The notes: generated from the sequence alone by a model not told the origin. Positions 1 through 9,482 are shown, counted from the stretch's first letter. The stretch: 64,000 nt of DNA from Flavobacteriaceae bacterium (GCA_002690805.1 NZFW01000024.1:12231-76230); one strand, 5' to 3'. Translations and numbers: made by a program.

Positions 1-74
1 TTATAAAGAAGCATTTTTCCTAATTGGCCACCACCTAAAATCCCAAGTTTTTTATTTGTAGAGAAAAAATTCAT
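1..74 (-). CDS. purK: PurK N-terminus (partial): N5-carboxyaminoimidazole ribonucleotide synthase
   Basis: Only the first 24 codons are in the window; the rest lies before position 1. The start is the ATG at 74-72. The peptide carries LGILGGGQLGKMLL, the nucleotide-binding glycine-rich start typical of PurK, the ATP-grasp enzyme that carboxylates AIR in purine biosynthesis. It is divergent from adk, with 86 bases between the two starts. The match is short but very characteristic; related ATP-grasp enzymes such as PurT share a similar motif, so the assignment rests on the exact wording and on the adk neighbour. Confidence 0.85.
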   Translation of the reverse strand, partial: MNFFSTNKKLGILGGGQLGKMLLY

Positions 75-86
75 TTGATTTTTATT

Positions 87-144
87 CAAAAATACGTATA
101 TCTTTTGATGATTCGAAAAATGCTGAACAAATTGGGTATATTTG
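87..144. promoter_or_regulatory. Divergent -7 elements for purK and adk
   Basis: On the plus strand TATATTTG at 137-144 fits the Bacteroidota -7 consensus TAnnTTTG and would start transcription close to the adk ATG at 161. On the minus strand CAAAAATA at 87-94 reads TATTTTTG, fitting the same consensus for purK. No well-spaced TTG/TTTG -33 element is visible for either, so these are -7 calls only. Confidence 0.45.
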
Positions 145-160
145 AAATATTTTTTGGATT

Positions 161-736
161 ATGATTAATGTAATACTATTTGGAAAACCTGGAGCAGGTA
201 AAGGAACTCAGGCAGATTTCTTGAAAAAAAAATTTAATCTAATTCATATATCCACAGGAGATTTATTTCGTAATAATATTAAAAATAAAACTCAACTTGG
301 ACTCTTAGCAAAATCATTCATGGATAAAGGAGACTTAGTTCCAGATGAAGTTACTGTTGACATGTTAAAAGATGAAGTCAATAAAAATAGTGATGTCAGA
401 GGTTTTATTTTTGATGGTTTCCCCAGGACAATATCTCAAGCTCAGGCACTTGATAAGTTTTTAAAGTCAATAAATATGACAATCAATGCAACAATATCTT
501 TAGAGGCTGATGATTATGTTTTAGAGAAAAGATTGATTAAAAGAGGAATGTTGAATGGTCGGTCAGATGATCAAGATATTTCTAAAATTCGTAACAGATT
601 TAAAGAATATAATTTAAAGACTTCCCCATTAAAAAAATATTATGATGATTATGGAAAACTTTATACAATTAGTGGTATTGGATCAATAAACGAAATAAAA
701 AACAAATTAATTAATTTGATAAAAAAAATTAATTAA
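161..736 (+). CDS. adk: Adenylate kinase
   Basis: Catalyses ATP + AMP to 2 ADP in the cytoplasm. The P-loop GKPGAGKGT is at residues 8-16, the AMP-binding TGDLFR near 32-37 and DGFPRT at 85-90. The lid is the short form, with GRSDD and the following RNRFKEYN helix, giving 191 residues as in other short-lid bacterial enzymes. The [11 protein letters not shown] wording is typical of Flavobacteriia. It is followed by obg after only 1 base, so the two are probably co-transcribed. Confidence 0.97.
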   Translation: MINVILFGKPGAGKGTQADFLKKKFNLIHISTGDLFRNNIKNKTQLGLLAKSFMDKGDLVPDEVTVDMLKDEVNKNSDVRGFIFDGFPRTISQAQALDKFLKSINMTINATISLEADDYVLEKRLIKRGMLNGRSDDQDISKIRNRFKEYNLKTSPLKKYYDDYGKLYTISGIGSINEIKNKLINLIKKIN

Positions 737-737
737 A

Positions 738-1736
738 ATGACAGAAGGAAATTTTGTCGATTATGTAAAACTTCATATAAATTCTGGTAATGGTGGTAAA
801 GGATCAATTCATTTACATAGAGAAAAATTTATAACTAAGGGTGGGCCAGATGGTGGAGATGGAGGTAGAGGAGGTCATGTTATAGTTAAAGGAAATTCTA
901 ATCTTTGGACTTTATACAATTTTAAGTTTAAAAGACATTTTTCAGCAGGTCATGGAGAAAATGGAAGTAAAAACAGAAGCTCAGGAGCTCAAGGAGATGA
1001 TGTTTTTATTGAGGTTCCAATTGGCACAGTTATTAAAAATTCAAAAACTAACCAGATTATTTATGAAATTACAGATGAAAACAAGGAATTCATTTTATTA
1101 GAGGGTGGTTTAGGTGGTTTGGGTAATTGGCATTTTAAATCATCTACTCGCCAAACTCCAAGATATGCTCAGCCAGGACAAAAAGGAAAAGAATTAGATG
1201 TAACTTTGGAGCTAAAGGTTTTAGCCGATGTTGGATTGGTTGGATTTCCTAATGCAGGTAAGTCTACATTATTAGCTTCTTTAACAGGAGCTAAACCAAA
1301 AATTGCTAATTATGAATTCACAACCCTCAAGCCTAATTTAGGAATAGTTCCTTATCGTAACTTTAAATCCTTTGTATTAGCTGATATTCCAGGTATAATA
1401 GAGGGTGCAAGTAAAGGCAAAGGATTAGGACATTATTTTTTGAGACATATTGAAAGAAATTCAATACTACTATTTATGATTCCCTGTGATTCAAAAAATG
1501 TCAAAAAGGATTTTAATATTCTAATGTCTGAATTAAAGGAATATAATCCCGAATTATTAGATAAAGATTTTGCAATTGCCATTACAAAATGTGATTTATT
1601 GGATAATGATCTTATTGAGGAATATAGAATTGAAATGAAAAATAATTTTACAAAAACACCTTACTTTCTTATTTCTTCCATCTCCAAATATGGTATTAAT
1701 AGATTAAAAGATGGTCTTTGGAACCTTCTTAATTAA
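738..1736 (+). CDS. obg: GTPase Obg (ribosome assembly)
   Basis: Essential GTPase acting in large-subunit assembly and stress signalling. The N-terminal glycine-rich Obg fold (about residues 1-160, many GG and GDGG runs) is followed by the G domain: G1 GFPNAGKS at 169-176, G3 DIPG, G4 TKCD and G5 SSISKYG. At 332 residues it lacks the C-terminal OCT domain of Gram-positive Obg. It sits directly behind adk. Confidence 0.96.
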   Translation: MTEGNFVDYVKLHINSGNGGKGSIHLHREKFITKGGPDGGDGGRGGHVIVKGNSNLWTLYNFKFKRHFSAGHGENGSKNRSSGAQGDDVFIEVPIGTVIKNSKTNQIIYEITDENKEFILLEGGLGGLGNWHFKSSTRQTPRYAQPGQKGKELDVTLELKVLADVGLVGFPNAGKSTLLASLTGAKPKIANYEFTTLKPNLGIVPYRNFKSFVLADIPGIIEGASKGKGLGHYFLRHIERNSILLFMIPCDSKNVKKDFNILMSELKEYNPELLDKDFAIAITKCDLLDNDLIEEYRIEMKNNFTKTPYFLISSISKYGINRLKDGLWNLLN

Positions 1737-1774
1737 TATTAATAATATCAATTATGAATAAGTAATACAGACTT

Positions 1775-2686
1775 ATGAAAACCATTCATTTTATATCCTT
1801 AGCTTTCTCTAATTTTAGCTTGATTATCGCATCCATTAAAATTGGTTATGATATATCATTAAGTGAAGAAATAATTTCTGGTTCTCTTAGAGAAAAGCTT
1901 TCAAAAAACAACTTGATTGTTGAAGATGGATGGTTTCCAGATAGAATAACTTCAAAAATTGATTTAATTGTTGTTGATTCTAAATTAAAATTTAATAACC
2001 CTGAACTTTTAAAAGCAAAAAGTATAGGAATAAAAATATTTTCAATAGTTGATTTTATTAATAAAATTGCTGAAAGAAAGACAAAAGTAGTTGTTTACGG
2101 AATTAATGGAAAAAAAACTTTAATTTCAATTATAATGCATGTCTTGGGTTTTCACAATATTGATTTTGACTATTATATTAGTGATAAATATCAAAAAAAT
2201 AAATCAAAAGTCCATCTGACTAAAAATAATGATTTTATCTTAATTGAAGTATCAGAAAATATTTTTAGTGACCTGATTTTTGATTCAAAATTCAATTTTT
2301 TTAAACCTCACATAGCAGTAATTACATCATATTTTTCTCAGAAAATAAACAAGGAGATTTATCACAAAATGTTTAGCAAAAATTATTTGTCATTTATAAA
2401 TAATATTTCACCAGGCGGAAATTTAATATTTAATAAAAATGATATTGAAATTAATGGTTTAATTGAAAATTCAAGTAATGTAATTAAAACCGTAAAACTT
2501 CTTAAACCAAATAGTGTAATTATTAATGATTCTGTTAATTTGGAAATAGATGAGGGTTTATATCCGTTGAAAATAAAAGGTGATTTTAATCTAATTAATA
2601 TTAGTTTTTCAATCTGGGTATGTCAGCTTTTAGGAATATATCACTCTGATTTCTATGATGCTATAGTAAGCTATAAAGATTCTTAA
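1775..2686 (+). CDS. Truncated, degenerate Mpl/MurC-family ligase (probable pseudoenzyme)
   Basis: The 303-residue product follows, block by block, the N-terminal and central domains of Mpl (UDP-N-acetylmuramate:tripeptide ligase, murein recycling). Recognisable blocks are an IHFI start, GWFPDRITSKID, NNPELLKAK, HLTKNNDF, FFKPHIAVIT and, at the end, DFYDAIVSYK. The functional motifs are gone: the N-terminal glycine loop reads ISLAFSNFS; the P-loop is GINGKKT (109-115), with Lys where the Mg-binding Thr should be; the Asp-His after the IAVIT strand is replaced; and GxHN is GDFN (269-272). Mpl proteins are about 450 residues, so the C-terminal ligase domain is absent, and no trace of it lies before the next gene. 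The frame is nevertheless intact. Family assignment is from remembered Mpl sequences; loss of activity is inferred. Confidence 0.75.
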   Translation: MKTIHFISLAFSNFSLIIASIKIGYDISLSEEIISGSLREKLSKNNLIVEDGWFPDRITSKIDLIVVDSKLKFNNPELLKAKSIGIKIFSIVDFINKIAERKTKVVVYGINGKKTLISIIMHVLGFHNIDFDYYISDKYQKNKSKVHLTKNNDFILIEVSENIFSDLIFDSKFNFFKPHIAVITSYFSQKINKEIYHKMFSKNYLSFINNISPGGNLIFNKNDIEINGLIENSSNVIKTVKLLKPNSVIINDSVNLEIDEGLYPLKIKGDFNLINISFSIWVCQLLGIYHSDFYDAIVSYKDS

Positions 2687-2739
2687 TATATTGGATTGTA
2701 AAAATGTTATTTTAGCTAAATAATAAATTTACCTTCATT

Positions 2740-4038
2740 ATGCTTTTGGTATTTACTCCAAAATTAGCTCCAAGAATTCGATATATTTTCAACCATATTT
2801 TTTATCGTATGCTTAATTTGAAAGTTGAATTCACTAATTCGATTGAGGATTTTGTTGCTTACAATGGCCCAAAACTTAGTTATTCAAATAAGCCATTGGG
2901 TAAAGAGTTATTTTTTTTCTCTTGTCCATTTTTGATTGATCAAGGAATACATAATATTTCTGTAGATGTTTTAATTAAAAAAAAATATCCCATAATATTT
3001 CCTGTTAATCACAAATCTGCAATGGAGTTTGATATTTTTGCTGCGAGCTTTTATTTAATTAGTCGTTATGAAGAATATTTACCTCACTTAAAAGATTCTA
3101 AAGGTCGATTTCAATTACTAGAAAGTATTGCATTTAAAAATAATTTTTTGGATAAACCACTTATTGATATTTGGGTTAACGATCTTAAACTTATCATAAA
3201 TAGTAGGTTTAAAAACTTAATCAAAGAATTATATATGTCCAAAAAAATAATTCCAATATTAGAAGTTTCTGATCCTTATTTGTTTCTTCAAAAATCATTT
3301 GTTTCAACGTTGTTACAGTCTTTTAATTTAATTTGGAATCTTAAATTTAAAACTCTACTATATCAATTCTATGTATTAATTAGAATTTTCAAAGACCCCT
3401 ACATGGAGTATGATTTTTTGATTAAAACATTTAATAAGCATAAAATCAATCTTATAAGTTTTTTTAGATTTACACAACATGCTTCTGATCTTGGTGCAAT
3501 TTCTATATTTAATTATTCTTACAGATTGCTTATAAAAAATATTTCTGATCAAATTCAGTTAAGTTTGTTGGTTTCATTTTTCGGTCAAAAAAATCAAAAA
3601 GTTTTAAAAAGTGAGATGATAAACTTGACAAGATTAACAAATAGAAGCACAAAAAAAGTAAGATTAAATTATGGTATTTTATCTTTATCTGAAGTTTACC
3701 CAAATTTAGTCCAGAATGAAGTAAAAGAGGATTATAGTATGGGATACGCTGATCATATTGGTTATAGAGCAAGCACTTGTGTACCATTTTATTTTTATGA
3801 TTTAATGAATGAAGTGCAAACTCCATTAAAAATATATCCAGTAATTATTACTGAAAATGGCTTAAGAAAATTTTCAAGCAAAAAAGCTTTTTTTGAAATG
3901 AAAAAACATTATCAAATGTCTCCTCTTATTAGTTCTGTTTTTAGCTTCGCATTTTCTCCTAGGATTTTATCAAAATCTCCTGATAATTTACTATGGCGTT
4001 CTTCTTTTTTAGAATATATTAGTGAATATGAAACTTAA
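2740..4038 (+). CDS. Polysaccharide deacetylase family protein (DUF7033-like), probably active-site-poor
   Basis: The 432 residues match the flavobacterial polysaccharide deacetylase family, an N-terminal DUF7033-type region followed by a NodB-like domain. Landmarks are FTPKLAPRIRYIFNHI at the start, FDIFAASFYLISRYEEYLPH in the middle, and DYSMGYADHIGYRASTC with PFYFYDL near the end. Positions where relatives carry the catalytic or metal-binding Asp and His (before the PYLF segment, the VGLHPSY-like stretch, and the RxHxLK-like stretch) read here as ILEVSDPY, LSLLVSFF and STKKVRLN, without His. There is no signal peptide. It follows the degenerate Mpl-like gene and overlaps the next gene by 11 bases. 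Function may be lost or altered. Confidence 0.7.
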   Translation: MLLVFTPKLAPRIRYIFNHIFYRMLNLKVEFTNSIEDFVAYNGPKLSYSNKPLGKELFFFSCPFLIDQGIHNISVDVLIKKKYPIIFPVNHKSAMEFDIFAASFYLISRYEEYLPHLKDSKGRFQLLESIAFKNNFLDKPLIDIWVNDLKLIINSRFKNLIKELYMSKKIIPILEVSDPYLFLQKSFVSTLLQSFNLIWNLKFKTLLYQFYVLIRIFKDPYMEYDFLIKTFNKHKINLISFFRFTQHASDLGAISIFNYSYRLLIKNISDQIQLSLLVSFFGQKNQKVLKSEMINLTRLTNRSTKKVRLNYGILSLSEVYPNLVQNEVKEDYSMGYADHIGYRASTCVPFYFYDLMNEVQTPLKIYPVIITENGLRKFSSKKAFFEMKKHYQMSPLISSVFSFAFSPRILSKSPDNLLWRSSFLEYISEYET

Positions 4039-4720
4039 AAATATAGTAAATACAATTTTTTTTGATGTCGATCATACCTTGTGGGATTTTGAAAAAAATT
4101 CGGCTCTTACTTTCAATAAAATACTGGATCAGTATGACTTTCCATTTTCAAATAAGGAATTTTTGGACATTTACATTCCAATTAATAAAAAATATTGGGA
4201 TGATTATAGTAAAAGTAAGATTTCTAAAGAAAACCTTAAAATTGGCCGTTTAAAAAAAACTTTTACTGAGTTAAGATTTAAATATTCTGAAAAACTTATA
4301 ATAGAAATCTCAGATTTGTATATAAAAAACTTACCTAAACAAACTTTTTTATTCAATGGTGTTCTGGATATACTTAAATACCTTAAACCCAAATATAAAT
4401 TACACATTATTACAAATGGATTTGAATATGTTCAACAAAAAAAATTGGAGTTCTCGGGGATACGCCATTTTTTTGATAAAATTATTAATTCAGAAAATGC
4501 AGGAGCAAAGAAACCCTCTAATAAAATTTTTAATTATGCTCTTAAATTGACCAATCAAAAATCAGGTAATTGTTTAATGATTGGAGATAATTTTGAAGCT
4601 GATATTATGGGCGCAATTAACATAGGAATGAATGCAATACATTTTAACTCAACTGGAGAGCCTTATCATAATAAATGTCAAATTATATATTGTATCAATG
4701 ATTTAAAACAAATTTTATAA
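4028..4720 (+). CDS. HAD-superfamily phosphatase, YjjG-like nucleotidase
   Basis: A haloacid-dehalogenase hydrolase. Motif I is FFDVDHTLWD near the N-terminus (nucleophile Asp and acid Asp), motif II is ITNG, motif III Lys is in AKKPS, and motif IV is MIGDNFEADIMGA. The helical cap between motifs I and II and the LWDF wording resemble YjjG, which dephosphorylates non-canonical pyrimidine nucleotides (house-cleaning). The ATG at 4028 is preferred to the GTG at 4022. It overlaps the preceding gene and precedes a MazG-type pyrophosphohydrolase, another nucleotide-sanitising enzyme. The substrate is not certain. Confidence 0.85.
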   Translation: MKLKNIVNTIFFDVDHTLWDFEKNSALTFNKILDQYDFPFSNKEFLDIYIPINKKYWDDYSKSKISKENLKIGRLKKTFTELRFKYSEKLIIEISDLYIKNLPKQTFLFNGVLDILKYLKPKYKLHIITNGFEYVQQKKLEFSGIRHFFDKIINSENAGAKKPSNKIFNYALKLTNQKSGNCLMIGDNFEADIMGAINIGMNAIHFNSTGEPYHNKCQIIYCINDLKQIL

Positions 4721-4728
4721 AAAAAAAT

Positions 4729-5055
4729 ATGGATATAACTAATTCTCAAAAAATTGTAGATGAATGGATTTCTAAATATGGAGTCAGATATTTCAATGTT
4801 CTTACTAACATGGCTCAATTGACTGAGGAAGTTGGTGAAGTTGCAAGAATAATTGCAAGAAGATACGGTGAACAAAGTGAAAAAGATGAAGATAAAATTA
4901 AAGATTTGGGAGAAGAGTTGGCTGATGTCATTTTTGTAGTGATTTGTATTGCAAATCAGACAGGCGTTGACCTGCAGAGCGCATTCGACAGTAAACTTAA
5001 AGAAAAGTCAAAAAGAGATGAAATGCGTCATCATCAAAATAAAAAATTAAAATGA
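4729..5055 (+). CDS. MazG-type nucleotide pyrophosphohydrolase
   Basis: A 108-residue all-alpha NTP pyrophosphohydrolase. It shows the MazG signature: LTEEVGEVARI (the EExxE metal-binding helix), followed by DLGEELADVIFVV (ExxD) after a charged linker. Single-domain proteins of this size hydrolyse NTPs or dNTPs to monophosphates and pyrophosphate. The stop codon overlaps the aroA start in ATGA, so the genes are translationally coupled. The position behind a YjjG-like nucleotidase suggests nucleotide-pool cleaning. Confidence 0.88.
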   Translation: MDITNSQKIVDEWISKYGVRYFNVLTNMAQLTEEVGEVARIIARRYGEQSEKDEDKIKDLGEELADVIFVVICIANQTGVDLQSAFDSKLKEKSKRDEMRHHQNKKLK

Positions 5056-6278
5056 ATATTCATTTATTTAATAATCCTAATAAAATTTCAGGAAACATAA
5101 ATATTACTGGATCTAAAAGTGTGTCAAACAGACTGCTAATTCTTCAAGCATTGTATCCTAACATTAAATTAAAAAATATTTCAAACTCTGATGACACAAA
5201 TACCTTAAAAAAGGCATTATCATCATCTAATAGTTTAATAAATATAAATCATGCTGGAACAGCCATGAGATTTTTAACTGCTTATTTTGCAATTAAATTA
5301 AAAAAAGAAACAGTATTAACCGGGTCAAAAAGAATGACAGAGCGTCCAATAAAGATTTTAGTTGATGCATTGTTAATGTTGGGTGCAGAAATTAGCTACG
5401 AGGGTGATATGGGTTTTCCTCCTATCAAAATTAAAAATACTATTTCTTCAAATAACTTTATAGAATTATCTTCTTCTACAAGTAGTCAATACATATCATC
5501 TTTAATGTTAATTGCACCAAAAATGTCTGATGGGCTAACTATTCAAATGTCTGGAATAATAACTTCATTACCGTATATTAAAATGACTGTTTCAATATTA
5601 AAAAAATTAGGAATTGATGTAAAATTTAACAATAATAAAATTATTATTGGTAATCAAGAAAGTATTGATTCTAAAACAATTAATATTGAGTCTGATTGGA
5701 GCTCGTCATCCTATTTTTTTAGTATAATAGCTTTGTCAGAAGATTCAGTTTTAAGATTAAACAGATTTAATAAAAATTCATTACAAGGTGATTCTATTTT
5801 GAGGAATATATATGAAAAGCTAGGAGTTTCCTCACATTTTGAAGGTCATACTCTAGTATTAAAAAAAATAAAAAATTTTTATATTCCAGATAACATAACG
5901 ATTAACTTAATTGACTCTCCAGATATAGCACAGACAATTGCTGTAACTTGTTTTGGTTTAGGAATAAGTTGTGATTTGACAGGTCTTCATACATTAAAAA
6001 TAAAAGAAACAGATCGGTTAAAAGCACTAAAAAATGAATTAACAAAGCTTGGTGCCAAAGTTTCAGCAACAAATGAAAGTATTCATATTAAGCCTTCTAG
6101 TCAAGTTTTAAATAATATCAAAATATCTACCTATCAAGATCATAGAATGGCTATGGCTTTTGCTCCTTTAGCTATCAAAACAGCTTTAATAATTGAAGAT
6201 TCAAGTGTTGTAAGCAAATCATATCCTGGCTTTTGGAGCGACCTACAATCAATTGGTTTTCAATATATTATAAAATAA
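5052..6278 (+). CDS. aroA: 3-phosphoshikimate 1-carboxyvinyltransferase (EPSP synthase)
   Basis: Joins shikimate-3-phosphate and phosphoenolpyruvate in the chorismate pathway. Visible are GSKSVSNRLLIL (substrate-binding Lys/Ser/Arg), HAGTAMRFLTAYF, TGSKRMTERPI, the internal SSSTSSQYISSLML, KETDRLKAL and the C-terminal QDHRMAMAFAPLA. At 408 residues it is slightly shorter than the 420-430 of many family members. It overlaps the mazG-like gene by 4 bases and ends 72 bases before queA. Confidence 0.96.
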   Translation: MNIHLFNNPNKISGNINITGSKSVSNRLLILQALYPNIKLKNISNSDDTNTLKKALSSSNSLININHAGTAMRFLTAYFAIKLKKETVLTGSKRMTERPIKILVDALLMLGAEISYEGDMGFPPIKIKNTISSNNFIELSSSTSSQYISSLMLIAPKMSDGLTIQMSGIITSLPYIKMTVSILKKLGIDVKFNNNKIIIGNQESIDSKTINIESDWSSSSYFFSIIALSEDSVLRLNRFNKNSLQGDSILRNIYEKLGVSSHFEGHTLVLKKIKNFYIPDNITINLIDSPDIAQTIAVTCFGLGISCDLTGLHTLKIKETDRLKALKNELTKLGAKVSATNESIHIKPSSQVLNNIKISTYQDHRMAMAFAPLAIKTALIIEDSSVVSKSYPGFWSDLQSIGFQYIIK

Positions 6279-6301
6279 TTTAATTAAATTGATTCAATCC
6301 C

Positions 6302-6333
6302 TTGACTTACCCTATATTAGAATAGTATATTTG
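6302..6333 (+). promoter_or_regulatory. Promoter of queA (Bacteroidota type)
   Basis: A TTG at 6302-6304 (-33) is followed after 21 bases by TATATTTG at 6326-6333 (-7), matching the TTG-N(17-23)-TAnnTTTG consensus recognised by the flavobacterial primary sigma factor. The queA ATG is 18 bases downstream of the -7 element, leaving a short A-rich leader. Confidence 0.7.
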
Positions 6334-6350
6334 TTCTCTAAAAAAAACAA

Positions 6351-7400
6351 ATGAAACTATCTGATTTTAATTTCGAACTTCCACAACCTTTGTTAGCTCA
6401 GTACCCCACCGAAGATAGAGATGAATCAAGATTACTAGTTCTAGACAGAAGTAATGGTGATGTTAAACACTTAACTTTTAAGGATATTATAAATTACTTT
6501 GATGAAAATGATGTTCTTGTTCTTAACAATACAAAGGTTTTTCCTGCTAGACTATATGGAAATAAAGAAAAAACTGGAGCTAGAATAGAAGTTTTTTTAT
6601 TGAGAGAGCTTAATACAGAACAACGTCTTTGGGATGTTTTAGTTGATCCAGCAAGAAAAATTAGAATCGGAAATAAATTATATTTTGGTGATGATGAGTC
6701 CCTTGTTGCTGAAGTTATTGATAATACAACTTCACGCGGGAGAACTCTAAGATTTTTATTTGATGGACCTTATGAAGATTTTAGGAAAAAGTTACATGAA
6801 CTTGGTCAAACTCCACTTCCAAAATATATTGACAGGCCAGTAGATAAAAATGATAAGGAAAGGTATCAAACTATTTATGCAAAACACGAGGGTGCAGTTG
6901 CGGCTCCTACCGCAGGACTTCATTTTTCTAAAAACCTTTTAAAACGACTCGAAATTAAGGGCGTAAATATCGCTGAGTTAACTCTTCATGTTGGTTTGGG
7001 AACATTTAATCCAGTTGAGGTTGAGGATCTTTCAAAACACAAAATGGACTCTGAGGAATTAATTATAGATAATCATGCTGTTAGTATAGTGAATGCTGCA
7101 TTAAGAAAAAAAAATCGTATTTGTGCTGTAGGAACAACAGTTATGAGAGGCTTAGAAAGTTCAGTTTCTTCTATTAACACTTTAAAACCCCATGAAGGAT
7201 GGACTCATAAGTTTATTTTTCCCCCTCATAAATTTTCTATTGCAAACAGTATGATTACAAATTTCCATACATCAAAATCAACTCTATTGATGATGGTTTC
7301 AGCTTTTGCAGAGCATGATATGGTTATGAATGCATACAACGAAGCCATAAAGGAAAAATATAGGTTTTATTCTTATGGTGATGCAATGTTGATCATTTAA
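6351..7400 (+). CDS. queA: S-adenosylmethionine:tRNA ribosyltransferase-isomerase
   Basis: Transfers and isomerises the ribosyl group of SAM onto preQ1-tRNA to make epoxyqueuosine at the wobble base. Family landmarks in order: [68 protein letters not shown] (near residues 170-190), [24 protein letters not shown] and [18 protein letters not shown]. The 349 residues are full length. It has its own promoter and is followed by rlmN after 7 bases. Confidence 0.97.
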   Translation: MKLSDFNFELPQPLLAQYPTEDRDESRLLVLDRSNGDVKHLTFKDIINYFDENDVLVLNNTKVFPARLYGNKEKTGARIEVFLLRELNTEQRLWDVLVDPARKIRIGNKLYFGDDESLVAEVIDNTTSRGRTLRFLFDGPYEDFRKKLHELGQTPLPKYIDRPVDKNDKERYQTIYAKHEGAVAAPTAGLHFSKNLLKRLEIKGVNIAELTLHVGLGTFNPVEVEDLSKHKMDSEELIIDNHAVSIVNAALRKKNRICAVGTTVMRGLESSVSSINTLKPHEGWTHKFIFPPHKFSIANSMITNFHTSKSTLLMMVSAFAEHDMVMNAYNEAIKEKYRFYSYGDAMLII

Positions 7401-7407
7401 TGAAATA

Positions 7408-8463
7408 ATGAAAAACCCGATAAAAAAGGATATCAGATCTTTATCTTTAGAGCAATTAGAGTCTTTTTTTAATAGTATTGGCGAACAAAGGTTCAGAGCC
7501 AAGCAACTTTACAATTGGCTTTGGAAAAAAAGTATGTTTTCATTTTTGGAAATGACAAATTTACCACTTAAAATTAGACAAATACTGAAAAAAAATTTTG
7601 TAATAAATAAAATTTCAGTTGATTTTCAACAAAAAAGCAAAGATGGAACAATAAAAAATTCTATAAAACTTCACGATGGATATGTTGTTGAGTCGGTTTT
7701 GATTCCAACAGAAAAAAGAACCACAGCATGTGTTTCATCTCAAGTAGGATGCAGTTTGGATTGCAGTTTTTGTGCAACATCTCTTTTAAAAAGAATGAGA
7801 AATCTTAATCCTGATGAAATCTTTGATCAAGTTGTTGCTTTAAATAAACAAAGTCTAGCATACTATAAATTACCATTGACTAACATTGTTTTTATGGGGA
7901 TGGGAGAACCATTAATGAATTATAAAAATGTAAACTTGGCAATAAAAAAAATTATTGAACCACAAGGTCTGGGTATGTCGCCTAAAAGAATAATTCTATC
8001 AACTTCGGGAATTCCAAAAATGATAAAAAAATTAGCAGATGATGATGTTAAATATGGATTAGCCATCTCTTTGCATAGTGCTAATCAATCAATAAGGGAA
8101 CAAATTATGCCTTTTACAAAAAAATTTCCGATTGATGAATTATTAAATTCACTACAATATTGGTATAAAAAAACCAAAAATCCAGTTACGTTTGAGTATG
8201 TTGTCTGGGAGGGTATTAATGATAAAAGCGAAGACATTAATTCCTTAATAGAATTTTGCAGAAAAATACCTTCAAAAGTTAACTTAATTGAGTATAATTC
8301 AATTGGTAATTTAGATTTTATTCAAGCATCTAAATCTAAGGTAATTAATTACAAGAAGGCTTTAGAAAAGGCAAATATAACAGTAACAGTAAGAAGTTCA
8401 AGAGGAGAAGATATCGATGCAGCTTGTGGTCAGCTTGCAAATAAAATCAATGAATCTCTATAA
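7408..8463 (+). CDS. rlmN: Dual-specificity 23S rRNA/tRNA methyltransferase RlmN
   Basis: A radical-SAM enzyme that methylates C2 of adenine in 23S rRNA (A2503) and some tRNAs. The iron-sulfur cluster cysteines are C115, C119 and C122 in CSLDCSFC. FMGMGEPLMN, SLHSANQ and the C-terminal SSRGEDIDAACGQL, with the conserved methyl-carrying Cys, are present. It is 351 residues, full length. Co-directional with queA, 7 bases away, so two RNA-modification genes are paired. Confidence 0.97.
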   Translation: MKNPIKKDIRSLSLEQLESFFNSIGEQRFRAKQLYNWLWKKSMFSFLEMTNLPLKIRQILKKNFVINKISVDFQQKSKDGTIKNSIKLHDGYVVESVLIPTEKRTTACVSSQVGCSLDCSFCATSLLKRMRNLNPDEIFDQVVALNKQSLAYYKLPLTNIVFMGMGEPLMNYKNVNLAIKKIIEPQGLGMSPKRIILSTSGIPKMIKKLADDDVKYGLAISLHSANQSIREQIMPFTKKFPIDELLNSLQYWYKKTKNPVTFEYVVWEGINDKSEDINSLIEFCRKIPSKVNLIEYNSIGNLDFIQASKSKVINYKKALEKANITVTVRSSRGEDIDAACGQLANKINESL

Positions 8464-8501
8464 ATCAACAAAAATTCTATTTCAAATATTATATTTGACA
8501 T

Positions 8502-9482
8502 ATGAAAATTATCGAGCAAATTAAATTACCAATTTATAATGAAATGGAATTGTTTGAAAGTAAATTTTCTGACTCTATGGCATCTAGAGTCTCACTTTTA
8601 AATCGTATAACTCATTTTATTGTTAAAAGGAAAGGAAAGCAAATGAGACCAATGTTTGTCTTTCTTTGTGCAAAACTTTTATCAAAGCAAAATAAAGTAA
8701 ACTCAAAAACTTACAGAGGCGCAGCTATTATTGAGTTGATTCATACTGCTACCTTGGTTCATGATGACATTGTTGATGATAGTAGTCAAAGAAGAGGTTT
8801 TTTTTCGATAAATACTTTATGGAAAAATAAAATTGCAGTTTTAGTTGGAGATTATCTTCTTTCCAAGGGATTATTACTTTCTATCGATAATGATGATTTT
8901 GATCTTTTAAAAATAATATCTGTAGCTGTTCGTGATATGAGTCAGGGTGAGCTTTTACAAATTGAAAAATCAAGAAAATTTGATATTACAGAAGATATTT
9001 ATTATGAGATTATAAAGCAAAAAACAGCATCATTATTAGCTGCCTGTTGTGCTCTTGGAGCAAAGTCTGTTGATGACAGTAAAGCTATGGTTAATTGTTT
9101 TCATGAGTTTGGTGAGCATATAGGCATGGCTTTTCAAATTAAAGATGATCTTTTTGACTATGGTGAAACTAAAATTGGTAAGCCCACAGGAATAGATATT
9201 AAAGAAAAAAAAATAACACTACCTCTTATTTTTGCGATTAATAATTGTGATGTTAAAGAGCGAAGATGGTTAATTGACTCAGTAAAAAGAAAGCAAATTG
9301 AAAGAAAAACAATTAAAAAAATAATTGATAAAGTTAATGAGTTAGGCGGGGTAAAGTACGCCAATAAAATGATGCATTCATATAAAAAGAAGGCTTTAGA
9401 TATTTTATTTAGGTTTCCCAAAAACCAGTATAGAGATGCATTAGAATTGATGGCTAATTATGTTGTTGAAAGAAAAGTATAA
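8502..9482 (+). CDS. Polyprenyl diphosphate synthase (octaprenyl/solanesyl type)
   Basis: A trans-prenyltransferase that builds the quinone side chain. The first aspartate-rich motif DDIVDD is at residues 88-93, preceded by ELIHTATLVH, and the second, DDLFD, is at 215-219 within GMAFQIKDDLFDYG. RKGKQMRPMFVFLCAKL lies in the N-terminal region. The 326 residues fit long-chain synthases (IspB-like) better than farnesyl synthases, and the residues before the first motif are small or non-aromatic, consistent with a long product. The exact chain length cannot be read from sequence; in this group it is usually the menaquinone tail. Confidence 0.9.
   Translation: MKIIEQIKLPIYNEMELFESKFSDSMASRVSLLNRITHFIVKRKGKQMRPMFVFLCAKLLSKQNKVNSKTYRGAAIIELIHTATLVHDDIVDDSSQRRGFFSINTLWKNKIAVLVGDYLLSKGLLLSIDNDDFDLLKIISVAVRDMSQGELLQIEKSRKFDITEDIYYEIIKQKTASLLAACCALGAKSVDDSKAMVNCFHEFGEHIGMAFQIKDDLFDYGETKIGKPTGIDIKEKKITLPLIFAINNCDVKERRWLIDSVKRKQIERKTIKKIIDKVNELGGVKYANKMMHSYKKKALDILFRFPKNQYRDALELMANYVVERKV

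Noticed and set aside
3530-3826. A 98-codon minus-strand frame inside the deacetylase-family gene.
   Set aside because: Wholly antisense to a better supported gene and without family wording.
8490-8497. TATATTTG just before the polyprenyl synthase gene as its -7 element.
   Set aside because: It ends 4 bases before the ATG, so transcription would begin inside the conserved N-terminus; likely chance, unless the mRNA is leaderless.
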